Shown here piece after piece: positions 28,886 to 37,759 of a stretch of 64,000 nucleotides of DNA. Positions within the stretch are counted from its first letter, which is position 1, and every line of letters starts with the position of its first letter. Origin of the DNA: an uncultured Lachnospiraceae bacterium (lineage in GTDB: Bacteria > Bacillota > Clostridia > Lachnospirales > Lachnospiraceae). The position numbers and the translations under genes were made by a program. The notes beneath the pieces were generated by a model. That model was not told the origin of the DNA. It saw nothing but the letters and a program-made list of their open reading frames with translations, and searched no databases. The DNA is taken from the NCBI GenBank assembly GCA_950097145.1, contig CATNCF010000004.1, forward strand, positions 1 to 64,000, written 5' to 3'.

Positions 28886-30368
28886 ACAGCCTTTCCACTG
28901 CCATCCCTCCATCATTTTAGAAAAAGCCGGCGGCTTCCTCGTTGCCTGGCTGCTGATTCTGCTTTCTCAGGCAGATGAAATCCTGCCAGCTCTCATCTAT
29001 GGAACATTTGATGCAGCCACCCTGAAAACGGCCCTTTTCTTTTTGATTTTTATGCTGACGCTTCCAGTACTCATTGCGGGATATCAATTTCTGGTATGGA
29101 AAAAAACCTGGATTTCTTTGGATGAAAATACATTAATCATTGAGCGGAATACTTTGATGCATAGAAAAAATACCTACAGTATTCCCCATATTGCCAATAT
29201 TAATACAGAACAGAACCTTTTTGAACTTGTCCTTCATACCTGCCGGGTAAAAATTGACCTGGAAAATGCCACAGATGCAGAATCCACAGATATTTCCATT
29301 ATACTTTCCTGCAGGAAAGCCCAGGAATTAAAAAACCTGATTCTTTCCCTCCGGGAAAATAGTTCCTGCCAGACATGGACAGAAAGCAGTTCAAAGGCCG
29401 GCAGTTCCGTCCCCTGCGCATCCTTCCCGGAAATTTTAAGACATTGTATCTGCAGCCTTTCCGGTGGATTCCTGATAATCATTATCGTAGTTCTGGCCGT
29501 GAGTATTTTTTTGCTTTTTGACGGAGACATATATCTGGGCGAATTGTTATGGGAAGACAAAAATGCAGACTTCTCTATGAAAGTACTTGCCATAGGGTTT
29601 ATCGTCATAAGTTACGGCTGGCAGATTGTGCGAAAGCTTCTCGCCTTTTATCATTTTACTGTATTCCGGCTGGAGCATGACCTAAGTATCCGCTATGGTT
29701 TTTTCCGAAAACAGGATTACACCATTCCTGTAAAAAATATTCAGGCCGTACGTGTAGTCCAGGCTCCTATTGCCCGGCTCCTTGGCCTTTATGAGGCGCA
29801 GTTAGTCTGTATTGGCATTGGCGACAGCAGCGAGGAACTGGCACAGCTAACCCTGTGCTGCAAAAAATCTATCCTTTATCAACAGATGTCAGAGATTCTC
29901 CCGGAATTTTCCACAGTTACCATGGAACATATGCACAAACCTGTACGGAAAACACGGATTATTTATTGTGCTTCCCTGATCTTCCAGTTGATATGTTTCT
30001 GCCTGCTTCCTGGGTGCCTGCTGGCATGCTATGCAGAAAGCATAGGCCCGTTCCTTCCTGGAATCTTTTGTGCCGCTCTGTTTCTTATTCTGCATCAATT
30101 GCTGAGATTCCATTGCCAGGGTTTTTATCTGGGAAATACTATGGCGCTGTTTTCCAACGGCAGTCTTACAAAGACTATCATGTTCCTTCCATTCCAGAAT
30201 ATCCAGCACCTGTGCTTAAAGCAAGACCCCCTCTCCCGCCTGTTCCATCTGCAGCGCGGTTCTGTCTATATCCTTGCTTCTATGCTCTCCCGGGAGATTT
30301 CCTTTCCCTATCTGGAGGCAGAAGAAGTGGAACGGCTAAAAAAGAACATGATGCCCTGGAAAAACTGA
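28878..30368 (+). CDS. YdbT-like protein with multiple bPH2 domains
   Basis: A 496-residue membrane protein: helix pairs at about residues 15-70, 195-225, 240-265 and 365-405, each followed by a bPH2 domain (KKTWISLDENTLIIERNTLM; FYHFTVFRLEHDLSIRYGFF then NIQAVRVVQAPIARLLGLYE; GFYLGNTMALFSNGSLTKTI). The start at 28878 has GGAGG 5 bases upstream and overlaps the YdbS-like gene, which is the usual ydbST arrangement, so the two proteins likely form a complex. A terminator hairpin overlaps the end. Confidence 0.85.
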   Translation: MNKQPFHCHPSIILEKAGGFLVAWLLILLSQADEILPALIYGTFDAATLKTALFFLIFMLTLPVLIAGYQFLVWKKTWISLDENTLIIERNTLMHRKNTYSIPHIANINTEQNLFELVLHTCRVKIDLENATDAESTDISIILSCRKAQELKNLILSLRENSSCQTWTESSSKAGSSVPCASFPEILRHCICSLSGGFLIIIIVVLAVSIFLLFDGDIYLGELLWEDKNADFSMKVLAIGFIVISYGWQIVRKLLAFYHFTVFRLEHDLSIRYGFFRKQDYTIPVKNIQAVRVVQAPIARLLGLYEAQLVCIGIGDSSEELAQLTLCCKKSILYQQMSEILPEFSTVTMEHMHKPVRKTRIIYCASLIFQLICFCLLPGCLLACYAESIGPFLPGIFCAALFLILHQLLRFHCQGFYLGNTMALFSNGSLTKTIMFLPFQNIQHLCLKQDPLSRLFHLQRGSVYILASMLSREISFPYLEAEEVERLKKNMMPWKN

Positions 30369-30381
30369 CATCATGTTCTTT
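30341..30381. terminator. Terminator at the end of the ydbST-like operon
   Basis: A perfect 13-base inverted repeat (AAAGAACATGATG and CATCATGTTCTTT, loop 15) begins in the last codons of the YdbT-like gene and ends in a short T-tract. It lies between convergent genes and may serve both. Confidence 0.75.
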
Positions 30382-30447
30382 CATACAAAATATATGCTGA
30401 TACAAAGAAATTTAAGTTACTGATGCATTCACTTAATATTCATTGTA

Positions 30448-31866
30448 CTAAAAGCGGAAATCCCGCTGTCCGTTATGGATATTGGCAAGATAATCAACTA
30501 CTTTTTCCTTTACCTTAGGATTGGTGATAACATCCAGTTCTTTCTCAATCAGTTTATCTCCCACCGCTCTGGTTTCTTCTGATGCATAATCCTCCAGATA
30601 CTCTTTCAGGGTCATCAGGGCATTGGGATGACAGCAGTTTACAATCTGCCCGCTTTTTAACAATGTCATAAAACGGTCTCCGGTTCTGCCCTCCCGGTAA
30701 CAAGCCGTACAAAAACTGGGAACATAATCCATTTCCATCAGCCATCTCACCACCTCATCTAAGGTACGGTTATCGCTTACGTCAAACTGTGCAGAATTTT
30801 CTTCCTCCGGCTCCGGCTGCGCATAACCGCCCACACTGGTTCTGGAAGCGCCGCTGATCTGTGAAATTCCAAGATGAAGCACTTTTTCCCGGCATGACTG
30901 GCTTTCTCTGGTAGAAACAATCATTCCTGTGTAAGGTACTGCAATCCTGATACAGGCCACAATCTTAGCAAAAGTTTCATCTGAAATCCCATTATCAAAC
31001 ACATCGGGATCAATATCATCGGCACGGCGCAGGCGGGGAACGCTGATGGTGTGAGGCCCTACTCCCTTATATGTCTCTAAATGTTCCGCGTGCATCAAGA
31101 TCCCTGTAAAATCATATTGATAATTATTCAGTCCAAACAATACGCCCAGCCCCACATCATCAATACCACCGTCCATGGCGCGGTCCATGGCTTCTGTATG
31201 ATAAGCATAATCATGTTTCGGACCTGTGGGATGCAGCTTCTCATAAGATTCTTTGTTATAAGTCTCCTGAAACAGAATATAGGTACCGATTCCCGCTTCT
31301 TTTAATTTTCGGTAATTTTCCACAGTAGTGGCGGCAATATTCACATTGACACGGCGGATCGCTCCATTTTTATGTTTAATGCCATATATGGTTTTGATAC
31401 ACTCCAAAATATATTCAATGGGATTATTTACCGGATCTTCTCCTGCCTCTAAGGCCAGGCGTTTATGGCCCATATCCTGAAGGGCTGTAACTTCTCTTAT
31501 AATCTCTTCCTGGGTCAGTTTTTTTCTGGCAATATGCTTATTTTTCAGATGATACGGACAATATTCACATCCATTGATGCAGTAATTCGACAGATAAAGC
31601 GGCGCAAACATTACAATACGGTTTCCATAGAAATCCTTTTTGATCTGTTCTGCAAGGGCATAGATTTCCTGATTTTTATCCTCCAGTTCACAGTCTAACA
31701 GCACTGCCGCCTCGCGGTGCGGCAATCCTTTTCGTTCTCTTGCCTTTGCCAGAATTTTGTCAATAAGCTCCCTGTCATTCTTATGTTCCCGGGCATACTC
31801 CAGTGAAGCCAAAATCTCCTCATGGCTGATAAACTCTTCTGCTTTTGGTGACATTACGTTGTACAT
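30448..31866 (-). CDS. hydG: [FeFe]-hydrogenase maturase HydG
   Basis: A 472-residue radical SAM tyrosine lyase that makes the Fe-CO/CN synthon for the H-cluster. The radical SAM motif is CINGCEYC (CX3CX2C, about residues 97-104). The C-terminal cluster motif FCTACYREGRTGDRFM continues to IVNCCHPNA, giving the CX2CX22C that binds the second Fe-S cluster with the dangler iron. This motif separates it from ThiH. AGGAGGAG lies just before the ATG. The gene overlaps hydE by 13 bases, so they are cotranscribed; hydF is not in this window. Confidence 0.93.
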   Translation of the reverse strand: MYNVMSPKAEEFISHEEILASLEYAREHKNDRELIDKILAKARERKGLPHREAAVLLDCELEDKNQEIYALAEQIKKDFYGNRIVMFAPLYLSNYCINGCEYCPYHLKNKHIARKKLTQEEIIREVTALQDMGHKRLALEAGEDPVNNPIEYILECIKTIYGIKHKNGAIRRVNVNIAATTVENYRKLKEAGIGTYILFQETYNKESYEKLHPTGPKHDYAYHTEAMDRAMDGGIDDVGLGVLFGLNNYQYDFTGILMHAEHLETYKGVGPHTISVPRLRRADDIDPDVFDNGISDETFAKIVACIRIAVPYTGMIVSTRESQSCREKVLHLGISQISGASRTSVGGYAQPEPEEENSAQFDVSDNRTLDEVVRWLMEMDYVPSFCTACYREGRTGDRFMTLLKSGQIVNCCHPNALMTLKEYLEDYASEETRAVGDKLIEKELDVITNPKVKEKVVDYLANIHNGQRDFRF

Positions 31867-32930
31867 AATTCTCCTCCTTTATCTCTGCGGGAATAATCTC
31901 CGCGATCAACAACCAGTTGATATCCAATTTTCTCCATTCTCCGATTCAGACAGTTCCTGCACTCTGCTGCCTCATCTCCCGTACAGATTTTATTGTCATA
32001 AAGTTCATATTTTTTCCGCACGGAAGTTGGGGAAAGATTTGGCATAACTACGTTTGCCCCTGCCTGAACGCCTTTTTCTCTGCCCAAGGGATCAATGGTT
32101 CCCAGAGCCGTTGTGGCAGGAAGCAGAAGATCCGGCAGCATCACCCGCAGCAGACCAATCATGAATAAAGTCAATTCCACGGTTCCTCCGGCTTCCTGGG
32201 CAAAGGGCGTGTCATGATGGGGCACAAAGGGCCCAATCCCAACCATCTGCGGTTCCAGTTCCCGGATAAACAACATATCTTCCGCCAGATGTTCCGGGGT
32301 CTGCCCAGGACTTCCCACCATAAACCCTGTACCAGTCTGATACCCGATTTCTTTTAAATTCCATAGACATTCCTTGCGGCGGTCTGCTGACAGCTTAGCC
32401 GGATGGAGGTCACGGTAATGCTTTTCATTCGCCGTCTCATGCCTCAGGAGATATCGGTCCGCCCCTGCGCGGAACAATCCTTCATAGCTCTCTTTGGACC
32501 GTTCTCCCAGAGACAGAGTAACTGCGCAGTCGTTATAGCTGCTTTTCACCACACGGATTATGTTCTCCAGTTTCTCTTGGGTAAACCATCCGTCTTCGCC
32601 TCCCTGAAGCACAAAAGTCCGAAATCCCAGTTCATACCCGTTCTGGCAGCATTCCAAAATCTGTTCCTGTGCCAGACGGTAACGTTCTGCATTTTTATTA
32701 CTTTTTCGGATTCCACAATAATAACAGTCATTTTTGCAATAATTGGTAAATTCTATCAATCCCCTGGTGTATATCCGGTTTCCAAAGTATTTGTGCTGCC
32801 AGTATCTGGCTTTCTCAAAAAGATATTCTGCAATTTCCTGGTTCCTGCCCTGAATCAGAGCCGTCCATTCTTCTTTTGCAAGCCTGGAAGTTTCCTCCAG
32901 TTTATCAATCAACTGTTTTGGTTTTTCCAT
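31854..32930 (-). CDS. hydE: [FeFe]-hydrogenase maturase HydE
   Basis: A 358-residue radical SAM protein with FTNYCKNDCYYCGIRKSN (CX3CX2C, about residues 56-66), FVLQGGEDGWFTQEKL, GFMVGSPGQTPEHLAEDM and a C-terminal CRNCLNRR. HydE acts with HydG and HydF in building the diiron subcluster of [FeFe]-hydrogenase. The ATG at 32930 has GGAGG closely upstream; the alternative TTG at 32957 has none. The gene is the first of the hydEG operon and sits behind a roughly 165-base structured leader ending in a terminator. PylB-like methylornithine synthase is related but less likely given the hydG partner. Confidence 0.9.
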   Translation of the reverse strand: MEKPKQLIDKLEETSRLAKEEWTALIQGRNQEIAEYLFEKARYWQHKYFGNRIYTRGLIEFTNYCKNDCYYCGIRKSNKNAERYRLAQEQILECCQNGYELGFRTFVLQGGEDGWFTQEKLENIIRVVKSSYNDCAVTLSLGERSKESYEGLFRAGADRYLLRHETANEKHYRDLHPAKLSADRRKECLWNLKEIGYQTGTGFMVGSPGQTPEHLAEDMLFIRELEPQMVGIGPFVPHHDTPFAQEAGGTVELTLFMIGLLRVMLPDLLLPATTALGTIDPLGREKGVQAGANVVMPNLSPTSVRKKYELYDNKICTGDEAAECRNCLNRRMEKIGYQLVVDRGDYSRRDKGGELCTT

Positions 32931-32986
32931 AAATCCTCCATAGAGTTTTATCGTCAAATACCCCTTGGCTCATTGTCCACGGGAAT

Positions 32987-33014
32987 AAAAAACCTGTACC
33001 AAAGGGTACAGGTT
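32987..33014 (-). terminator. Intrinsic terminator in the hydE leader
   Basis: On the minus strand AACCTGTACC pairs with GGTACAGGTT (loop CTTT), followed by six T. It lies 57 bases before the hydE start and after the leader promoter, so it can act as an attenuator. Confidence 0.8.
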
Positions 33015-33150
33015 CAGCTAAAAAGCATATCTTAAGGATATACTTTTTCATATCGTTCTATGCTGCTCCGTTCCCTTCAGGAGAACCTTGTGGTCTGGTC
33101 TGCATTTGATTATTTCAGGTTTGCCGTCAGAATTTCTTCCTGCTTACCTG
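33015..33150 (-). ncRNA. Structured leader RNA of hydEG (unidentified riboswitch or attenuator candidate)
   Basis: From the predicted start near 33150 the leader contains a hairpin GTTCTC/GGGAAC (33070-33086) and a long stem AAAAAGTATATC/GATATGCTTTTT (33020-33048, loop 5), then the terminator. The very first bases (ACAGGT) are complementary to the left arm of the terminator (ACCTGT), so an antiterminator pairing is possible. I do not recognise the class: no SAM, THF, TPP, cobalamin, Moco, NiCo, ZTP, guanidine or T-box consensus is visible. Confidence 0.5.
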
Positions 33151-33156
33151 TCATAT

Positions 33157-33185
33157 ATCGTAGCATAATTTTTTTCACAATTCAA
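33157..33185 (-). promoter_or_regulatory. Promoter of the hydEG leader
   Basis: TTGAAT and TACGAT, with a 17-base spacer, lie between the sigma factor stop and the leader. Predicted start of transcription near 33150. Confidence 0.6.
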
Positions 33186-33204
33186 GAAAAAACCGTTATA
33201 TTAC

Positions 33205-33768
33205 TTACATGAAACTATAAGGGTCCACAACACCACAGCTCTCTAACATTTTATGCATCTTCCGTTTTGCCCTCATAGAAATATGACGGATATTATCTTG
33301 TGTCTCACCTAAAATTTCTGCAATTTCCGCATTACTTTTATCATGGTAATATTGCAGAAGCAGTACTTCCTGATAAGAAGTTTTCATGTCTCTGATCAAT
33401 TTCATCACCAATTCTTTTTTTTCCATTCTTTCCATGCGCTCATCCAGTTTTTCCATGGTACTTTCCAAAATACTTTCCAATTCTTCTTTTTTTTCAAATT
33501 CTTTCTTCTTCTTTTTTAAAAGATTATAACATTTGTGCTTTAGGATAGTGAGAATAAAGTTCCAATTCTTCTTGGGCGGATTTTCTATCATCCCCATGAG
33601 ATGTTCTGTCAGTGTTAAAAACGTCTCATGAACCATATCTTCCGCGTCTGATTCATTCTTTACGATTTTTAAAGCCATATAATACATTTGGTTTCTATGT
33701 TCACGATAGAGTTTTTGGAAGAACTCTCTTTCCTGCTCTGTATCCAGCAGCAGCAGATATTGATACAT
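33205..33768 (-). CDS. Sigma-70 family (ECF-type) RNA polymerase sigma factor
   Basis: A 187-residue sigma factor. Region 2 is EFFQKLYREHRNQMYYMALKIVKNESDAEDMVHETFLTL (shown as a description of about residues 15-52), with the DAEDMVHETF core. Region 4 is SYQEVLLLQYYHDKSNAEIA then ILGETQDNIRHISMRAKRKM (about 130-175). A highly charged Lys/Glu linker lies between them. No anti-sigma gene is adjacent. The ATG at 33768 (GAGG 9 bases upstream) is chosen over a TTG at 33783. The ribosome binding site directly abuts the T-tract of an upstream terminator hairpin, which suggests attenuation. Confidence 0.88.
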   Translation of the reverse strand: MYQYLLLLDTEQEREFFQKLYREHRNQMYYMALKIVKNESDAEDMVHETFLTLTEHLMGMIENPPKKNWNFILTILKHKCYNLLKKKKKEFEKKEELESILESTMEKLDERMERMEKKELVMKLIRDMKTSYQEVLLLQYYHDKSNAEIAEILGETQDNIRHISMRAKRKMHKMLESCGVVDPYSFM

Positions 33769-33781
33769 TTTCGTATTCCTC

Positions 33782-33846
33782 AAAAAAGCAAGGTGTAAAG
33801 TTTCAAGCCATATCCTCCGCAGGAACTAGAAATCTTTTACACCTTG
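33782..33846 (-). terminator. Terminator hairpin directly before the sigma factor ribosome binding site
   Basis: Long arms CAAGGTGTAAAAGATTTC and GAAACTTTACACCTTG (minus strand, imperfect near the loop) are followed by GCTTTTTT, and then immediately by the GAGG of the sigma gene. The sequence lies between a consensus promoter (33875-33903) and the gene. Confidence 0.75.
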
Positions 33847-33874
33847 TCTATCTTTCGTAAAATATTTAAAATAT

Positions 33875-33903
33875 ATTATAACACCGGCCTTTAAAAACTG
33901 CAA
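33875..33903 (-). promoter_or_regulatory. Near-consensus promoter for the sigma factor
   Basis: TTGCAG and a perfect TATAAT are spaced by 17 bases on the minus strand. Transcription would start near 33867 and run through the terminator hairpin into the sigma gene. Confidence 0.7.
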
Positions 33904-33917
33904 GTGCCTAAAATTTA

Positions 33918-35342
33918 TTAATTTACCTTCACTTTCGTCACAAACGTCTTCTTCAAGCCGCTTTTTAAAGTTACTTTTACAGTCACTTTCGTATCTCCCT
34001 TTTTCTTTCCCTGGATCGTACCAGAGGACTTTGCGCTGGCAATCTTAGGATTCTTCACTTTGTAAGATACGCCTTTAATATAGTTTTTACTGGTTCCGTC
34101 CGTACACTTCACAGCCAGATTTTTCTTCTTCCCTGTTTTTACAGAGACAGATTTTTTTACAGAAAGATTTTCAGGAAGAGGCTGTTTCTTCATATTGATG
34201 GTAATAGGTTTGGTATAACCGCTGTTTCGCCTGCTTCCTCCTAAACCTTTATCATACGCATTCATACGCAGCTTATATGTGGCTGTTGGAGAAAGATTTT
34301 TTATCACAAACTTTGCTTTTTTAGACGCTTTTACTGTCTTTATTTTCTGATATGTTCCATTCCCCTTTTTCAGATATATTTCATAATTACAGGATGAGGC
34401 AGGTTTCTTCCAGGTTAACGTAATTGCCTTTTGCCCTGTTTTATAAGCTTTTACAGAAACTGGCTGTGGCGCTTCCGGAACTTCCACATAATCCGATGGA
34501 AGGTCTGCTGGTTTTAACATAGCCTAGAGGATGTTAACGGAACGTATTCCCCATTCCCCTGCAGCGCTTCCATATAGCCCGCTCTCGCCGTTTACTTTGT
34601 AATCAGATACTGGGGATATTTTAAAATAAATATCATCATAAAGCATCATATCCCAATCATAATCAATAATTTCACCCGTTCGTTTATTCTCTATTTTGTC
34701 GTGCAGGTATATGTTTTCATATGGAATTGAGATATTCACGATACTTTTCTTAAATACTGTGCCCGTACTATTTGGAACAGAGATTGTTCCAAGATCTGTC
34801 CCAAGAGTATTAAAATCATTCCATGTCTTCTTCTGATCGATACTATAGGATATTTTATAATCCCTGGGTCCGTCCTCCGACGCCCCCATCTCTAACTCAA
34901 GGCCAGACATGGCGCCTACAAGATCCTCCACCCTTATCACGATACTGGACTCTTCTTTCCAGGGATGTTCCTGGTCTGCTTTCAATACGGCAATATATTC
35001 TGATTCTCCCTGCTGGTTCTGATAAGGGTTTTCTGAATAATACATGCTGCTCTCTGTTTTTCCGTCCAAACTGGCAGATACTGATACAGAAACATTGCTT
35101 ATTGCATCCAGGTACTCTTCAAAGTTTGAAATATTGCGGTCTGCCGTTCCGACGCTTAGCTGGCTGACTTTTTTTCCAGGCTCACTGCCAGTCAATTCCA
35201 GGACGGTGTGATTCCCCATCCAATCTTCCTCCATATCTTGGTCCACAGCATAGACTGCCTGCGGGTGCGACTTGAAGTCGCATAGATAATTGTTTAACAA
35301 CGAAATATTGATTAAACCCGCTATTCCGTTAGCGGTAGCCTA
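33918..35342 (-). pseudogene. Main part of a secreted Ig-like/FN3 protein gene interrupted by a group II intron
   Basis: Reading from 35342 the frame stays open for about 475 codons except for amber codons at the intron junction (35340-35342) and at 34524-34526. The first segment (258 residues from 35300) is a beta-rich domain (VDQDMEEDWMGNHTVLELTG, SKDDWNDFNTLG-like strands). After the second amber come an FN3-like domain (ITLTWKKPASSCNYEIYLKK) and a bacterial Ig-like domain (KGVSYKVKNPKIASAKSSGT). The N-terminus with its signal peptide is at 37639-37692, beyond the intron. The intron is antisense to this gene, so splicing cannot restore it. Confidence 0.75.
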
Positions 35343-35882
35343 GTGCCACCTGCATCAGAAGTAATGACGGTGTTGGGAAGCTGGCATGACAAAGTAGCCC
35401 TCCACGTAAGTGGTAAAGCCGAAGCCGTGAGGCAGAAGCGAATCTGCGAGCATCAATGCGGTTAGGGAGCAAGGCTTGAGTAGTATGGCTAACATACGTG
35501 AACTGTTAATTAAACATCGTAAAGTCCAAAGAGCCAAAGATGCTGACAGGCTCCAGCCCAAAATGGGAAGCGGTCAGTTAATCCTCTCCATGGTAGGATT
35601 ACACGGATAGAAGCACCGCCGGTGGATGAGACAGAGCCTAACCTACTCGTTGTTATCTATGTGAAACAAGGTAAGCCTGTATTTCTCCTGTTTCTTTACA
35701 GGAAAGTTTTCCGTAAGGAAAACCGATAGGAGTGCAGGTATGGGATTGTAGAAAAAGCGAATGCCATTCTGTAATGGAATGGATAGGGGTTCAAGATTTG
35801 CCCTAACCCGAAAGGGTGCAGACTTCTACGGTAGGTAATTCTTTACAAGAAACTTATAGAACTTTTGAAAGGAGCAAAGCAA

Positions 35883-37520
35883 ATGAACGTTAATCAAACA
35901 ACATGTGCGGCTGCTGACCATGAGTTTGCATGGAAATCCATTGACTGGAAGAAATGTGAAGCACAGGTTAAAAAGCTACAAGAACGTATTGTAAAGGCTA
36001 GAAAAGAAGGCAGACACGGCAAAGTACAGGCTTTGCAGTGGACGCTGACACATTCTTTTGCGGCGAAAGCGATTGCTGTAAAAAGAGTGACAACTAACGA
36101 AGGTAAGAAAACATCTGGAGTAGACGGAGTTTTATGGTCTACAGACAAAGCAAAGTATGAAGCTGTTCTGGATTTAAAGAGGAACGGCTATAAGCCACAG
36201 CCATTACGCAGGGTATTTATTAAGAAAGCGAATGGAAAGTTGCGTCCATTAGGGATACCAACAATGAAAGATAGAGCAATGCAGGCGTTATATTTGATGG
36301 CACTTGAACCGCTTGCAGAAATGACAGCGGATGCACATTCTTATGGATTCAGAAAAGAAAGATGCTGTCAGGATGCAATTCAGCAATGCCATACGGTTCT
36401 ATCACATGGATATTCTCCGCAATGGATTTTAGAAGGAGATATTAAAGGGTGTTTTGACCATATCAGCCACGAATGGCTGCTTGCAAATATCCCAACTGAC
36501 AAAAAGGTATTGAAGAAATGGTTGAAATGCGGAGTTATCTTCAAAGGGGAATTATATAGAACCGAAGAAGGTACGATGCAGGGTGGAATCATTTCACCAA
36601 CACTTGCAAACATGACATTGGACGGTATTCAGCCGATTCTTGCACAGAAATACAAACACATCTGCCGTAAAGGAAAGCATTATTCTCCTATGGTAAATCT
36701 GGTGCGTTATGCAGATGACTTCATCATCACAAGTGCAAAAAAAGAAGTTTTGGAAAGAGAAATTAAACCAATGCTGGTTGAATTTCTTGCGGAAAGAGGA
36801 CTGGAATTATCGGATGAAAAAACGGTTATCACACACATTGATGACGGATTTGATTTTCTTGGCTTTAACATCAGAAAGTTTAAAGGCGTTCTGCTGACAC
36901 AACCGTCAAAGAAATGTGTAAAGAAATTTTTAGATGGAATCCGCTATACGATAGACAGTAATAAATCTTGCAAGCAGGAAACATTGATAAGGCTCTTAAA
37001 TCCAAAGATTACAGGCTGGGCGAATTATTACAGGTGCGGAGCATCATCAAAGACATTCCAAAGAGTAGATGACCAGATATTCCGTAAATTGTGGCAGTGG
37101 GCGAAAAGACGACATCCGAAAAAGGGAAAACCTTGGGTTTTAAAGAAATATTTCCATCATTATAAGAACAGGAATTGGCGATTTTTAGTTGTCTTAAACA
37201 AAAACGGAAAAGAAGATATTTTTCCATTAAAGCTGGCACTTGAGACGAAAATTATGCGACATAAAAAGATTGTCAGTGAAGCCAATCCTTTTGATAGAGA
37301 ATGGAAGGAGTATTTTGAAGAACGGATGACGTATAAGATGTTAATATCCCTCAAGGGGAGAAAGTCTTTGCTTTATATGTGGAATAAGCAGGAGAGGAAA
37401 TGTCCGATATGTGGGCAAGAGATTACTGCTGAAACACAATGGAATGTACGAGAAAAGAAAGTAAGCGGTCAGACTGTCCGTTATCTTGTGCATGATAAAT
37501 GTTACAAACAAAATCGTTAG
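35883..37520 (+). CDS. ltrA: Group II intron reverse transcriptase/maturase with HNH endonuclease
   Basis: A 545-residue multifunctional protein. The reverse transcriptase has KKANGKLRPLGIPTMKDRAM (about residues 110-130), LEGDIKGCFDHISHEWLL, GTMQGGIISPTLANM and the catalytic LVRYADDFIIT (YADD, about 275). A maturase domain (X) follows (LLNPKITGWANYYRCGASSK), and a C-terminal HNH zinc-binding endonuclease shows RKCPICGQEI and LVHDKCYK. All key residues are present, so it is probably active. The ATG at 35883 has AAAGGAG 8 bases upstream. The stop is TAG. Confidence 0.95.
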   Translation: MNVNQTTCAAADHEFAWKSIDWKKCEAQVKKLQERIVKARKEGRHGKVQALQWTLTHSFAAKAIAVKRVTTNEGKKTSGVDGVLWSTDKAKYEAVLDLKRNGYKPQPLRRVFIKKANGKLRPLGIPTMKDRAMQALYLMALEPLAEMTADAHSYGFRKERCCQDAIQQCHTVLSHGYSPQWILEGDIKGCFDHISHEWLLANIPTDKKVLKKWLKCGVIFKGELYRTEEGTMQGGIISPTLANMTLDGIQPILAQKYKHICRKGKHYSPMVNLVRYADDFIITSAKKEVLEREIKPMLVEFLAERGLELSDEKTVITHIDDGFDFLGFNIRKFKGVLLTQPSKKCVKKFLDGIRYTIDSNKSCKQETLIRLLNPKITGWANYYRCGASSKTFQRVDDQIFRKLWQWAKRRHPKKGKPWVLKKYFHHYKNRNWRFLVVLNKNGKEDIFPLKLALETKIMRHKKIVSEANPFDREWKEYFEERMTYKMLISLKGRKSLLYMWNKQERKCPICGQEITAETQWNVREKKVSGQTVRYLVHDKCYKQNR

Positions 37521-37563
37521 TTGACTAGCCGGCATCTATATTGGTAGATGCTTTGAATTGCTT

Positions 37564-37597
37564 GAGCCGTGTGAGGGGAAACTCTCATGCACGGTTC
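37564..37597 (+). ncRNA. Group II intron domain V
   Basis: A 34-base hairpin beginning GAGCCGTGTG with a GAAA tetraloop and ending ACGGTTC. It carries the catalytic AGC triad and has exactly the expected length and shape of domain V. Confidence 0.9.
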
Positions 37598-37638
37598 TTA
37601 GAGGGAAAGGCGGTAGTAATACCGCTGACCTACTCGAC

Positions 37639-37692
37639 AATAAGCATTACCAACGTAAGCAGAATACTTAGTGCAGTTACCATTTTCTTCAT
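37639..37692 (-). pseudogene. Signal peptide exon of the interrupted Ig-like protein gene
   Basis: Eighteen codons, MKKMVTALSILLTLVMLI, after a strong AGGAGGAG ribosome binding site. This is the start of a signal peptide whose hydrophobic core would be continued by codons at 35342 and below. The group II intron separates the two pieces. Confidence 0.75.
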
Positions 37693-37759
37693 AAGACTCC
37701 TCCTTTGCTAATTCCTTATTGAAACTTTTTGTATTTCATTTTATTAGAGTCCTATTTTC

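Larger units (their letters stand above)
35343..37638 (+). mobile_element. Group II intron
   Basis: A 2.3-kb element with a 5' end starting GTGCC (close to the GUGYG consensus), a structured domain I region (35343-35860), an intron-encoded protein (35883-37520), domain V (37564-37597) and a domain VI with hairpin GCGGTA/TACCGC. The 3' end is placed at CTACTCGAC by analogy with the CTACTTCAC end of the L. lactis Ll.LtrB intron. With these ends, removing the intron rejoins the interrupted host gene in frame (18 codons at the right, codons continuing at 35342), which supports the boundaries. Confidence 0.85.

Noticed and set aside
33015-33150. SRP RNA or 6S RNA in the hydE leader
   Set aside because: The SRP helix 8 core (GGAAGGAAGCAGC) is absent, and no convincing 6S closing stem with central bubble was seen, though 6S cannot be fully ruled out by eye.
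33918-35342. Pyrrolysine reading of the two TAG codons
   Set aside because: TAG ends other genes here (for example the intron reverse transcriptase and the YARHG gene), and no pyl genes are visible. Decay is the simpler reading.
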